A stretch of 5,068 nucleotides of DNA from Pseudomonadota bacterium (GTDB lineage Bacteria > Pseudomonadota > Gammaproteobacteria > Xanthomonadales > Xanthomonadaceae): assembly GCA_023423675.1 (NCBI GenBank), contig JAFAFD010000121.1, positions 1-5,068 on the forward strand, written 5' to 3'. The notes beneath the pieces are model-generated. The model ran no database searches. It saw only the letters and a program-made list of their open reading frames with translations, and was not told the origin of the DNA. The position numbers and the translations under genes are program-made. Positions 1 through 4,251 of this stretch are shown here, in pieces. Every line of letters begins with the position of its first letter. Position 1 is the first letter of the stretch.

Positions 1-1
1 G

Positions 2-316
2 ATCATCCCTGCACTGGCCGCAGGCCCCGCCCCTTCCGAGCCGTACGCCGACTGCCTGCTCGGCAATATCCGGCCCGGCCTGTCTGACAGTGCGCTTCAT
101 CTGGTTCAGGAGGCCTGTGCTGCGAAGTATTCCGACAGCTTTGCCGCCTGGATGAAGCTGGAACGACGGCACAATTCCCTGCGGCGGGCGCAGTTCGACG
201 CAGATCATGCTGCGGCGGTGCGGTCTGCCAATGCGGCAGCGAATGCGGCGGCTACTGCTGCGCAGGCCGCAGCGGATCGTGAGGCGGCGCGAGCCAAGGG
301 TGCCGACGCGAAGTAG
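2..316 (+). CDS. C-terminal part of a small, probably exported Ala-rich protein (5' truncated)
   Basis: The frame is open from the first base to a TAG stop and gives 104 visible residues; the start lies outside the window. I do not recognise a named family. The visible beginning (IIPALAAGPAPSEPY) looks like the end of a signal-peptide hydrophobic core with an Ala-rich cleavage site, so most of the mature protein is probably present. Next comes a short module with two cysteines (visible residues 18 and 39) in the pattern YADCLL...QEACAAKY, which could form a disulfide in the periplasm. After about residue 50 the protein becomes charged and then very Ala-rich (residues 69-104, many Ala with Arg, Asp and Lys), probably a long helix. 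It converges on the antitoxin gene with only 34 bp between the two stops and no T-run terminator in that gap. Export and the disulfide are inferences; coding status is supported by coherent composition and the motif spacing. Confidence 0.6.
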   Translation: MIPALAAGPAPSEPYADCLLGNIRPGLSDSALHLVQEACAAKYSDSFAAWMKLERRHNSLRRAQFDADHAAAVRSANAAANAAATAAQAAADREAARAKGADAK

Positions 317-350
317 GCCACGGGCTGGATTGGCAACCGACCTGGCCGAA

Positions 351-653
351 TCAGGCCGCGCTAACGTGCAACTGCACGCCCAAGGCTTTCGTCACCTTGA
401 GGATGGTGGCGAAGTCGGGACTGCGTTCACCGGACAGAGCGCGATAGAGGCTTTCCCGGGAGACGCCCGCGTCACGGGCAACTTTTGTCATGCCTTGGGC
501 GCGGGCGATATCACCCAGCGCCTTGGCAATGAAGGCAGAATCACCGTTGCTTTCAGCAATGCACGCGTCCAGGTACGCCGCCATTTCCTCTGGAGTGCGC
601 AGATGTTCAGCCACATCGTACTTTTCAACGATGGTCTTCTTGCGGGCTGCCAT
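351..653 (-). CDS. HTH antitoxin of a type II toxin-antitoxin pair (HI1420 / HigA-like family)
   Basis: The protein has 100 residues. It resembles the putative addiction-module antidote family (the HI1420-type downstream partner), whose members bind and neutralise the toxin and repress their own operon as DNA-binding dimers. An N-terminal stretch with YDVAEHLRTPEEMAAYLDACI (residues about 12-32, family-typical toxin-contact region) is followed by ALGDIARAQGMTKVARDAGV and then SRESLYRALSGE, which is a helix-turn-helix at about residues 45-75. The end, SPDFATILKVTKALGVQLHV, is also typical. I start at ATG 653 because family members begin just before the KYDV segment and an AGGA lies 11 nt upstream. 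The frame stays open upstream to a TTG at 791 that overlaps the toxin stop (TTGA), so a 146-residue form is formally possible. The cognate toxin gene lies directly upstream on the same strand, after a 134-bp gap. Confidence 0.88.
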   Translation of the reverse strand: MAARKKTIVEKYDVAEHLRTPEEMAAYLDACIAESNGDSAFIAKALGDIARAQGMTKVARDAGVSRESLYRALSGERSPDFATILKVTKALGVQLHVSAA

Positions 654-787
654 GGACTTGGATTTCCTGAAGTTAGTAATACGAATATCAGTGCTCTTTA
701 GCCACACGTGATAGTGCGCCGTCGGCATGCATTCTCTCGCCCGCACTGTCCACGCCAAGCCTATTGCCTCGCGGCGTCTTCGGAAGG

Positions 788-1084
788 TCAAAGATTCGCT
801 GCCAACTCCTGAGCCTTCTTTATGTCACGCTGCTGTGCTGCCTTGCTCGATTTGTCGCCACCAACCAGCAGGATGATCAGCTCCTTGCCGCGTTGCGTGT
901 AGTAGACGCGATACCCCGGGCCGACATCCACTCTCAGTTCGGAAATACCACCCGATAGATTCCGGTGATCGCCAGGATTTCCTGCGGCCAGTCGCTCAAT
1001 CCGCGCCTGGATACGCGCTCGGCCAACGATGTCTTGCAGGCCGTCGATCCACTTTACGAATTCGAGCGTGCGCTTCGTTTTCAC
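788..1084 (-). CDS. RelE/ParE-superfamily toxin (HI1419 / phage Gp49-like, HigB-type)
   Basis: The protein has 98 residues, the usual length for the HI1419/Gp49-like branch of the RelE/ParE toxins. Visible family signatures are EFVKWIDGLQD (residues 8-18), a basic helix RARIQARIERLAAGNPGD (22-39), GISELRV (46-52), GPGYRVYY (55-62) and LLVGGDKSS (72-80). Relatives of the RelE branch inhibit translation, commonly by cutting mRNA on the ribosome; here this is inferred from family only. The toxin comes first and the antitoxin second, the order typical of this subfamily. The start is GTG at 1084: an in-frame TGA lies two codons upstream and family proteins begin at this point. There is no well-spaced Shine-Dalgarno (only GAGG one base from the GTG), and the predicted transcription start falls on or beside the GTG, so translation may be leaderless. 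All motifs expected for the fold appear intact. Confidence 0.88.
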   Translation of the reverse strand: MKTKRTLEFVKWIDGLQDIVGRARIQARIERLAAGNPGDHRNLSGGISELRVDVGPGYRVYYTQRGKELIILLVGGDKSSKAAQQRDIKKAQELAANL

Positions 1085-1089
1085 GCCTC

Positions 1090-1118
1090 AATGTAGCCTA
1101 CAGGCTACACTCCGTCAA
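1090..1118 (-). promoter_or_regulatory. Sigma70-type promoter of the toxin-antitoxin operon
   Basis: On the minus strand TTGACG (1118-1113, 5 of 6 to the -35 consensus) is followed by a 17-bp spacer and TACATT (1095-1090, 4 of 6 to the -10 consensus). Only five bases separate the -10 from the G of the toxin GTG at 1084, so transcription should begin at or next to the start codon. The -10 lies inside the proximal operator box, which fits autorepression by the antitoxin. Read directly from sequence; activity is inferred. Confidence 0.7.
1092..1109. promoter_or_regulatory. Proximal operator-like palindrome of the toxin-antitoxin operon
   Basis: TGTAGCCT-AC-AGGCTACA is a perfect inverted repeat with 8-bp arms and a 2-bp centre. 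It covers part of the -10 and spacer of the toxin promoter, where a bound HTH dimer would block RNA polymerase. A second, imperfect copy lies 34 bp further upstream. The antitoxin is the obvious candidate ligand, but this is inference. Confidence 0.7.
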
Positions 1119-1125
1119 GTATCCC

Positions 1126-1143
1126 TGTAGCCGGCGGACTACA
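1126..1143. promoter_or_regulatory. Distal operator-like palindrome of the toxin-antitoxin operon
   Basis: TGTAGCCGGCGGACTACA matches the proximal box at 14 of 18 positions and keeps both outer arms TGTAG/CTACA. Its centre is 34 bp from the centre of the first box (a little over three helical turns), and it sits just upstream of the -35. Two spaced boxes suggest cooperative binding of antitoxin or of toxin-antitoxin complex. Confidence 0.6.
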
Positions 1144-1300
1144 CAGCCAGTTCCGCGCCATCGAACAGGGACAGATTGGCGCCCTCGCCTGCAGGATTGG
1201 TCAGGAGCGCGGCATAACCCAGCAGCGTCACCGCGGCGCTCGCGGCAAGCGCTGCCCTAAAGGCAGCGCGTAGGTGGGCCGCAGCACCGGCGTCGCGGGC
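1139..1300 (-). other. Gap between adhesin-like gene and toxin operon; open frame with a hydrophobic segment but no good start
   Basis: This stretch is open on the minus strand in the same frame as the preceding adhesin-E-like gene, for 53 codons after that gene's TGA, ending in TAG at 1139-1141 inside the distal operator box. The potential peptide has a membrane-like part (ALAASAAVTLLGYAALL) followed by an acidic tail ending FDGAELAV. There is no ATG; a GTG at 1231 would give 30 residues but has no convincing ribosome-binding site. It could be a small membrane protein, a gene remnant, or chance in GC-rich DNA. I do not call it a gene. Confidence 0.3.
1249..1269. other. Perfect hairpin 32 nt after the adhesin-E-like gene
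   Basis: GCGCTGCC and GGCAGCGC form a perfect 8-bp stem with a 5-nt loop. On the minus strand it follows the stop codon of the adhesin-like gene by 32 nt, where a terminator or mRNA 3'-end stabiliser would sit, but it has no T-run, only TTGCC. It may be a weak or factor-dependent terminator. Confidence 0.4.
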
Positions 1301-1786
1301 TCAACCCGCCGAGCAGGCGACGTCCATCACCGCAGCGTTCAGTGTGCCCGGATGCACCGGCACGGGATCGAGCGGCCTGGGTTCGCCCCCGAGATACTCG
1401 TTGTCTGCGCTGATTTCCAGACTCGAGAGATGGGCCACGGTGTGCTTCTTGCAGTCATAGCGTGATCGGACATCCATGTACCGAGTCCGGGGGTGAACCT
1501 TGAGATCGTCGGGTACGGTATCAAGCACCTGGCGGATCGTCAGCGTGACGGTGTCACCCTCACGCCGCAGCTTCTGCTGCCTGTCGATATAGGTCTTGGA
1601 AGACGCACTGTTGCCCAGGTAATACCAGCGCTCTGGTGATTTGACGCCGTCTGCTCGTTCTGATGCCGGCGTACCTGCATTTCCCGGCGTTACGCCCGCT
1701 TTTTCGGCTGCCTGGACCGAAGTACTGCCCAGAGCCACAGTGGCAAGAAGAATGGCGCCAACGCGCTTCAATTCAACGAACGTCAT
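1301..1786 (-). CDS. Secreted protein resembling surface-adhesin protein E
   Basis: The protein has 161 residues. A typical Sec signal peptide is visible: basic start (MTFVELKRVG), hydrophobic core AILLATVALG and cleavage after SVQA (residue 26). A low-complexity Ala/Gly/Thr/Pro segment follows to about residue 50. The remainder resembles the surface-adhesin E domain: a WYYLG strand (54-58), KTYIDRQ (64-70), alternating strands with TVTLTIRQVLDTV (79-91), the YDCKKHT motif (110-116) and a second cysteine near the end (VACSAG). Cys112 and Cys158 probably form a disulfide. The founding member in Haemophilus influenzae binds host matrix proteins; that role cannot be assumed here, since this fold is common in small periplasmic proteins of Xanthomonadaceae. 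ATG 1786 is chosen because AAGGAG lies 10 nt upstream and it gives a proper signal peptide. The gene is divergent from the small secreted protein at 2014. Confidence 0.75.
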   Translation of the reverse strand: MTFVELKRVGAILLATVALGSTSVQAAEKAGVTPGNAGTPASERADGVKSPERWYYLGNSASSKTYIDRQQKLRREGDTVTLTIRQVLDTVPDDLKVHPRTRYMDVRSRYDCKKHTVAHLSSLEISADNEYLGGEPRPLDPVPVHPGTLNAAVMDVACSAG

Positions 1787-1796
1787 GTAATTACTG

Positions 1797-1802
1797 CTCC
1801 TT
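1797..1802 (-). promoter_or_regulatory. Ribosome-binding site of the adhesin-E-like gene
   Basis: AAGGAG on the minus strand ends 10 nt before ATG 1786. It is the best Shine-Dalgarno match in the left half of the window and decides the start against an in-frame TTG at 1822, which would add 12 residues in front of the signal peptide. Confidence 0.75.
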
Positions 1803-2013
1803 GCTACGACATGGGGGGGCAAGTATGCCGTTCGACCGAGCCGCGATTTCCACTCTTGCCTGAATAGGTTGCCCTTCGACTTTGCAGCGCGGCTTGATCA
1901 CGCTGCGCAAAAGCAGAACAGCGCCCGCATTGCATCTGGGCTACGCTTCTTTGAGCCGCTCGACGGATATGACTCAGAGCGCGACCAACAGACATCCTTT
2001 CGAGGCCCCATCC
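1803..2013. other. Divergent intergenic region between two secreted-protein genes
   Basis: This region must hold the promoters of both neighbours. On the minus strand a weak -10 (CATACT, about 1826-1831) is followed by a run of seven C (1813-1819) before the ribosome-binding site; no good -35 at the right distance is seen. Around 1884-1906 an inverted repeat GCAGCG...CGCTGC with an 11-bp centre containing TGATCA could be an operator. I see no convincing promoter for the plus-strand gene and no additional coding region. Confidence 0.4.
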
Positions 2014-2313
2014 GTGCTCAATCGCGCCTGCCTGCTCGGCACATTGTTACTGGCCAGTGGTTCATCCTTGGCCAAGCCCAGCACTGAGCTGCCTGAGGCA
2101 ATGCGCGTGGCCGAGGCTTATGTCTCAGGCCAGGGGATCCCAAACACCGAACGTTACCTTGCCAGCGTCGTGTGGCATGAGCAGCCGGGCCACCCGGAGA
2201 AGAGCTGCTGGTCAGTCATGTGGCGGCCCAACGAGCCAGCGTTGGATGCTCAGCTGGTCGTGTGGGTGTGCAGCGACGGCAGGATCCACCACCAGGCTGG
2301 CGCATGGGGCTGA
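2014..2313 (+). CDS. Small secreted protein of unknown function
   Basis: From GTG 2014 the protein has 99 residues. I do not recognise a named family. The start LNRACLLGTLLLASGSSLA-KP is a clear signal peptide with predicted cleavage after residue 20, leaving a mature protein of about 79 residues. It has a helical opening (PEAMRVAEAYVSGQG, 27-41) and then a strand-rich part with four tryptophans (54, 66, 70, 84) and two cysteines (65 and 86) that could pair: WHEQPGHPEKSCWSVMWRP, then LDAQLVVWVCSDGRI. The pattern of strands ending in V.SDGRI looks like a small beta-sheet domain of periplasmic proteins. I prefer GTG 2014 because GAGG lies 8 nt upstream and the n-region is then short. ATG 1969 (114 residues) lacks a good ribosome-binding site but is an alternative; a frame-open ATG at 1882 is less likely. 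The gene ends in front of a bidirectional terminator and converges on tRNA-Lys. Confidence 0.65.
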   Translation: MLNRACLLGTLLLASGSSLAKPSTELPEAMRVAEAYVSGQGIPNTERYLASVVWHEQPGHPEKSCWSVMWRPNEPALDAQLVVWVCSDGRIHHQAGAWG

Positions 2314-2345
2314 TCGCTAAGGGCCGATAAAGAGGATTGCGGAGC

Positions 2346-2378
2346 AAAAAAAAAGACGCCCAAGGGCGTCTTTTCTTT
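2346..2378. terminator. Bidirectional intrinsic terminator
   Basis: AAAAGACGCCC (2351-2361) pairs perfectly with GGGCGTCTTTT (2364-2374) around an AA loop. On the plus strand TTTTCTTT follows the GC stem and ends the small secreted-protein gene. On the minus strand nine T (positions 2354-2346) follow the stem and end the tRNA-Lys transcript, whose mature 3' end is only 13 nt away from the stem. It is a shared terminator for convergent genes. Confidence 0.93.
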
Positions 2379-2386
2379 GAATGCAT

Positions 2387-2462
2387 TGGTGGGCCGTGAT
2401 GGATTCGAACCATCGACCAAAAGATTAAAAGTCTTCTGCTCTACCGACTGAGCTAACGGCCC
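2387..2462 (-). tRNA. tRNA-Lys (anticodon UUU)
   Basis: The 76-nt gene folds into a full cloverleaf. The acceptor stem GGGCCGT (2462-2456) pairs with ACGGCCC (2397-2391), followed by discriminator A and an encoded CCA. The D arm contains AGCTCAG and GGTAGAGC, the anticodon loop is CTTTTAA (2431-2425) with anticodon TTT at 2429-2427, and the T arm carries GGTTCGAATCC. It is very close to E. coli tRNA-Lys. The UUU anticodon reads AAA and AAG and is not modified with queuosine, so its position after queE-queC is a positional association. An intrinsic terminator follows directly; upstream is a GC-rich discriminator behind a possible TAAAAT -10. Confidence 0.98.
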
Positions 2463-2469
2463 GTGCATG

Positions 2470-2498
2470 CCCTGCCTTTCGGCGGGGTCGGCATTTTA
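2470..2498 (-). promoter_or_regulatory. Possible tRNA-Lys promoter -10 and leader hairpin
   Basis: On the minus strand TAAAAT (2498-2493) matches the -10 consensus at 5 of 6 and is followed by the GC-rich GCCGACCCC, a discriminator type usual at stringently controlled tRNA promoters. A leader hairpin with a GAAA tetraloop follows (CCCCGCC 2487-2481, GGCAGGG 2476-2470). No recognisable -35 is present: the expected place (about 2516-2521) reads CCCACC and belongs to the flank of the first REP copy. Confidence 0.4.
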
Positions 2499-2532
2499 AC
2501 CTAATTTGATAGCTGGGTGGGAGGGCAGAAGC

Positions 2533-2557
2533 GTGCGAACCAACGGTTCGCACCCAC
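2533..2557 (-). repeat. REP palindrome of the GTAG/SMAG type, GTGG variant
   Basis: GTGCGAACC and GGTTCGCAC form a perfect 9-bp stem with an AAC loop. On the minus strand the stem is preceded by GTGG in place of the canonical GTAG. Flanking GGTGGG (2516-2521) can additionally pair with CCCACC (2553-2558) to form an outer stem, in competition with the last pair of the inner one. Confidence 0.8.
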
Positions 2558-2569
2558 CACAGCACACCG

Positions 2570-2592
2570 GTAGCGCCGGGCCATGCCCGGTG
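2570..2592 (+). repeat. GTAG REP (SMAG-like) palindrome
   Basis: GTAG is followed by CGCCGGGC, loop CAT and GCCCGGTG, an 8-bp stem with one G-T pair. It points toward the next copy (2599-2623, opposite strand), so the two form a convergent pair with GTAG on the outside, the usual dimer layout of this family. Confidence 0.85.
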
Positions 2593-2598
2593 GAGAGC

Positions 2599-2623
2599 GT
2601 GCGAACCAACGGTTCGCACCTAC
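2599..2623 (-). repeat. GTAG REP palindrome, second copy of the GTGCGAACC type
   Basis: The 21-base stem-loop (2599-2619) is identical to that at 2533-2553, and here the tetranucleotide is the canonical GTAG on the minus strand (CTAC at 2620-2623). It forms the right arm of the dimer with the plus-strand REP at 2570. Confidence 0.88.
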
Positions 2624-2634
2624 CAGAGCAGGCC

Positions 2635-2648
2635 GGTTCGCACCCACC
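2635..2648 (-). repeat. Half REP remnant
   Basis: GGTTCGCACCCACC is identical to the right half of the first REP copy (2545-2558), but the other arm is missing, so it cannot form the hairpin. It lies 9 bp after the queC stop and looks like a truncated REP left by deletion or imperfect duplication. Confidence 0.75.
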
Positions 2649-2657
2649 GAGGGGCGG

Positions 2658-3323
2658 TTACGCGTACAGCGTCGGGTCGGCTACGCCGGCATCGGCGAAG
2701 CCCTGCGCGCGCAGGCGGCAGGCATCGCAGTGGCCGCAGGCGGCGCCGTTGGCGTCGGCGTTGTAGCAGGAGACGGTCAGGCCGAAATCCACGCCCAGGC
2801 GCACGCCTTCGCTGACGATCTGCGCCTTGCTGAGGAACTGCAGCGGCGCGTGCACGGTGATGCCCGCCCCTTCCACGCCCGACTTGGTGGCCAGGTTGGC
2901 CAGCGCCTGGAAGGCGGCGATGAACTCGGGGCGGCAATCCGGGTAGCCCGAATAGTCCACGGCGTTGACGCCGCAGAAGATGTCGTTGGCGCCGAGCACT
3001 TCGGCCCAGCCCAGGGCCAGCGACAGCATGATGGTGTTGCGCGCCGGCACATAGGTGACCGGGATGCCCTCGCCGCCCGCTTCGGGCACGTCGATGTCAT
3101 CGGTCAGGGCCGAGCCACCGATGCTGCGCAGGTCGACGTCCACGGTCTTGTGGGCGATCACGCCTTGGGCCTTGGCCACGCGCACGGCGGCGTCCAGCTC
3201 GGAGGTGTGGCGCTGGCCATAGCGCACGCTCAGGGCATGCACGGCGAAGCCCTGTTCCTGGGCCATGGCGATGACGGCGGCTGAATCCATGCCGCCGGAG
3301 AGAAGCACGACTGCCTTCTTCAT
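2658..3323 (-). CDS. queC: 7-cyano-7-deazaguanine (preQ0) synthase QueC
   Basis: QueC converts 7-carboxy-7-deazaguanine, ATP and ammonium to preQ0 in the cytoplasm, the step directly after QueE on the way to queuosine. The 221-residue protein is close to the usual length. The ATP PP-loop SGGMDS is at residues 9-14, followed by LSVRYGQRH (31-39), the YVPARNT motif (91-97) and [18 protein letters not shown] (117-134). The zinc site near the C-terminus is complete: Cys186, Cys196, Cys199 and Cys202 in SCY...[14 protein letters not shown] 3323 is chosen because the family starts right before the VVLLSGG strand; the Shine-Dalgarno is weak (GGA 11 nt away). The gene lies 78 bp after queE on the same strand, probably in one transcript. 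No preQ1-type riboswitch is apparent in the gap. REP elements, not a T-run terminator, follow the TAA stop. Confidence 0.97.
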   Translation of the reverse strand: MKKAVVLLSGGMDSAAVIAMAQEQGFAVHALSVRYGQRHTSELDAAVRVAKAQGVIAHKTVDVDLRSIGGSALTDDIDVPEAGGEGIPVTYVPARNTIMLSLALGWAEVLGANDIFCGVNAVDYSGYPDCRPEFIAAFQALANLATKSGVEGAGITVHAPLQFLSKAQIVSEGVRLGVDFGLTVSCYNADANGAACGHCDACRLRAQGFADAGVADPTLYA

Positions 3324-3395
3324 TGGTAAAACATCCGGTTGGGAGGGGAAAGCCAGCACGCTGTCCCGCGCCGGAACTACATCAGGGCACCACGC

Positions 3396-3413
3396 CCGGG
3401 CTCATCGGCCCGG
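3396..3413 (-). other. GC hairpin at the end of queE
   Basis: CCGGGC and GCCCGG form a 6-bp stem whose loop contains the queE TGA stop codon. No T-run follows, so it is not an intrinsic terminator; it could slow ribosomes or limit readthrough into queC. Weakly supported and possibly chance in GC-rich DNA. Confidence 0.25.
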
Positions 3414-4103
3414 CTCGTCGTTCCACAGAATCTTGTGCAGCTGCATCTGGAAGCGCACCGGCAGCCGGTCTTCGACGATCCAGTCGGCCAGCTGGCGCGC
3501 GGTGATCTCGCCCTTGCTGGGCGAGAAGAACACGGTGCAGCGCTTCACCAGGTCGTGCTCGGCGAGCATGCCCTTGGCCCAGTCGTAATCTTCGCGGCTG
3601 CAGATGACGAACTTGATCTGGTCGCGGGCGGTCAGCAGCGGCAGGTTTTCCAGACGGTTGCGCGCAGCTTCAGCCGAACCCGGGGTCTTGATGTCTACGA
3701 CGCGCGACACGCGCGGGTCGACCGCGCTGACGTCCAGCGCGCCGGATGTTTCCAGCGAGACGTCCATGCCGGCATCGCAGAGCTTCTGCAGCAGCACCAG
3801 GCAGCGCTTCTGCGCCAGCGGCTCGCCGCCGGTCACGCAGACATGGCGCACGCCTTGGGCCAGCACCTCGGCCACGATGTCGTCGATATCCCACCAGGTG
3901 CCGCCGTGGAAGGCGTAGGCCGTGTCGCAGTAGTTGCAGCGCAGCGGACAGCCGGTCAGGCGCACGAACACGGTCGGCCAGCCGGCGGTATCGGCTTCGC
4001 CCTGCAGCGAGGTGAAGATCTCGGTGATCTTCAGCCGGGGCAGCGGCGACTGCACGATTTCGCTGGGGGTAGCGACGGCGGCGGACGGGGAAACGGCGGT
4101 CAT
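3402..4103 (-). CDS. queE: 7-carboxy-7-deazaguanine synthase QueE (radical SAM)
   Basis: QueE rearranges 6-carboxy-5,6,7,8-tetrahydropterin to 7-carboxy-7-deazaguanine using S-adenosylmethionine and a [4Fe-4S] cluster. In the 233-residue protein the cluster motif is C52-x3-C56-x2-C59 (GCPLRCNYCDT), the standard spacing. Around it are ITEIFTSLQGE (27-36), GWPTVFVRLTG (41-51), the SAM-binding TGGEP (91-95), LETSG (117-121), DIKTPGS (137-143) and the terminal QLHKILWN (221-228). All key residues are present. ATG 4103 is chosen because AGAAG lies about 9 nt upstream; a GTG at 4127 would add eight residues. The first 24 residues, rich in Ala, Ser and Pro, precede the conserved fold and are an unremarkable extension. 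A short out-of-frame leader ORF ends on the start codon (ATGA). The gene follows cpoB after a 178-bp gap with two REP hairpins and precedes queC. Confidence 0.97.
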   Translation of the reverse strand: MTAVSPSAAVATPSEIVQSPLPRLKITEIFTSLQGEADTAGWPTVFVRLTGCPLRCNYCDTAYAFHGGTWWDIDDIVAEVLAQGVRHVCVTGGEPLAQKRCLVLLQKLCDAGMDVSLETSGALDVSAVDPRVSRVVDIKTPGSAEAARNRLENLPLLTARDQIKFVICSREDYDWAKGMLAEHDLVKRCTVFFSPSKGEITARQLADWIVEDRLPVRFQMQLHKILWNDEPGR

Positions 4104-4160
4104 GGCGGGGACTTCTTCATGGAACACGTGACTGGGGGCTACCGTGGCCGGTAACGAACA

Positions 4161-4185
4161 CAGCCGAGCATGGGCTCGGCTCTAC
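4161..4185 (-). repeat. GTAG REP (SMAG) palindrome, copy 1 between cpoB and queE
   Basis: AGCCGAGC (4162-4169), loop ATGG and GCTCGGCT (4174-4181) form a perfect 8-bp stem. CTAC at 4182-4185 is the GTAG head on the minus strand. The form GTAGAGCCGAGC...GCTCGGCT is the one I associate with the SMAG family of S. maltophilia. Confidence 0.92.
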
Positions 4186-4226
4186 AACAGGCGGGCGGCC
4201 GGATCAGCAGGCGCCGGAAACGAAAG

Positions 4227-4251
4227 CAGCCGAGCATGGGCTCGGCTCTAC
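4227..4251 (-). repeat. GTAG REP (SMAG) palindrome, copy 2 between cpoB and queE
   Basis: This copy is identical to copy 1 over 26 bases (4227-4252 versus 4161-4186) and has the same orientation, 66 bp away. Similarity continues beyond the palindrome: 4214-4252 and 4148-4186 match at 36 of 39 positions. On the cpoB mRNA the hairpin is followed by CTTTCGTTTCC, slightly terminator-like, so it may trim or attenuate transcription between cpoB and queE. Confidence 0.92.

Noticed and set aside
317..350. Terminator between the exported-protein gene and the antitoxin
   Set aside because: Only a 4-bp CCTG/CAGG stem overlapping the antitoxin stop is possible, with no T-run on either strand.
207..701. 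Plus-strand frame of 164 codons covering the end of the exported-protein gene and the antitoxin region
   Set aside because: It overlaps the coherent frame ending at 316 and lies antisense to the antitoxin, whose HTH protein is clearly real. The translation is Arg-rich and unstructured.
2387..2412. tRNA-Lys 3' end as an occupied attachment site
   Set aside because: I found no second copy of the tRNA 3' end in 1-2386 and no integrase gene. Integration remains possible only outside the window.
2533..2648. CRISPR-like array
   Set aside because: Repeats are palindromic, differ in orientation and spacing and include a different REP type; there are no regular spacers and no cas genes. REP elements explain them.
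2583..3284. Long plus-strand open frame (233 codons) opposite queC
   Set aside because: It is the antisense shadow of queC, which has complete PP-loop and zinc-site motifs. The plus-strand translation is Gly/Ala/His/Arg-rich with no domain.
3324..3401. preQ1 riboswitch or separate promoter in front of queC
   Set aside because: No preQ1-type stem-loop with an A-rich tail and no acceptable -35/-10 pair is seen; queC is better explained as co-transcribed with queE.
3339..4154. Long plus-strand open frame (271 codons) opposite queE
   Set aside because: It is the antisense shadow of the radical SAM gene; composition follows the high GC third positions of queE and no motif is seen.
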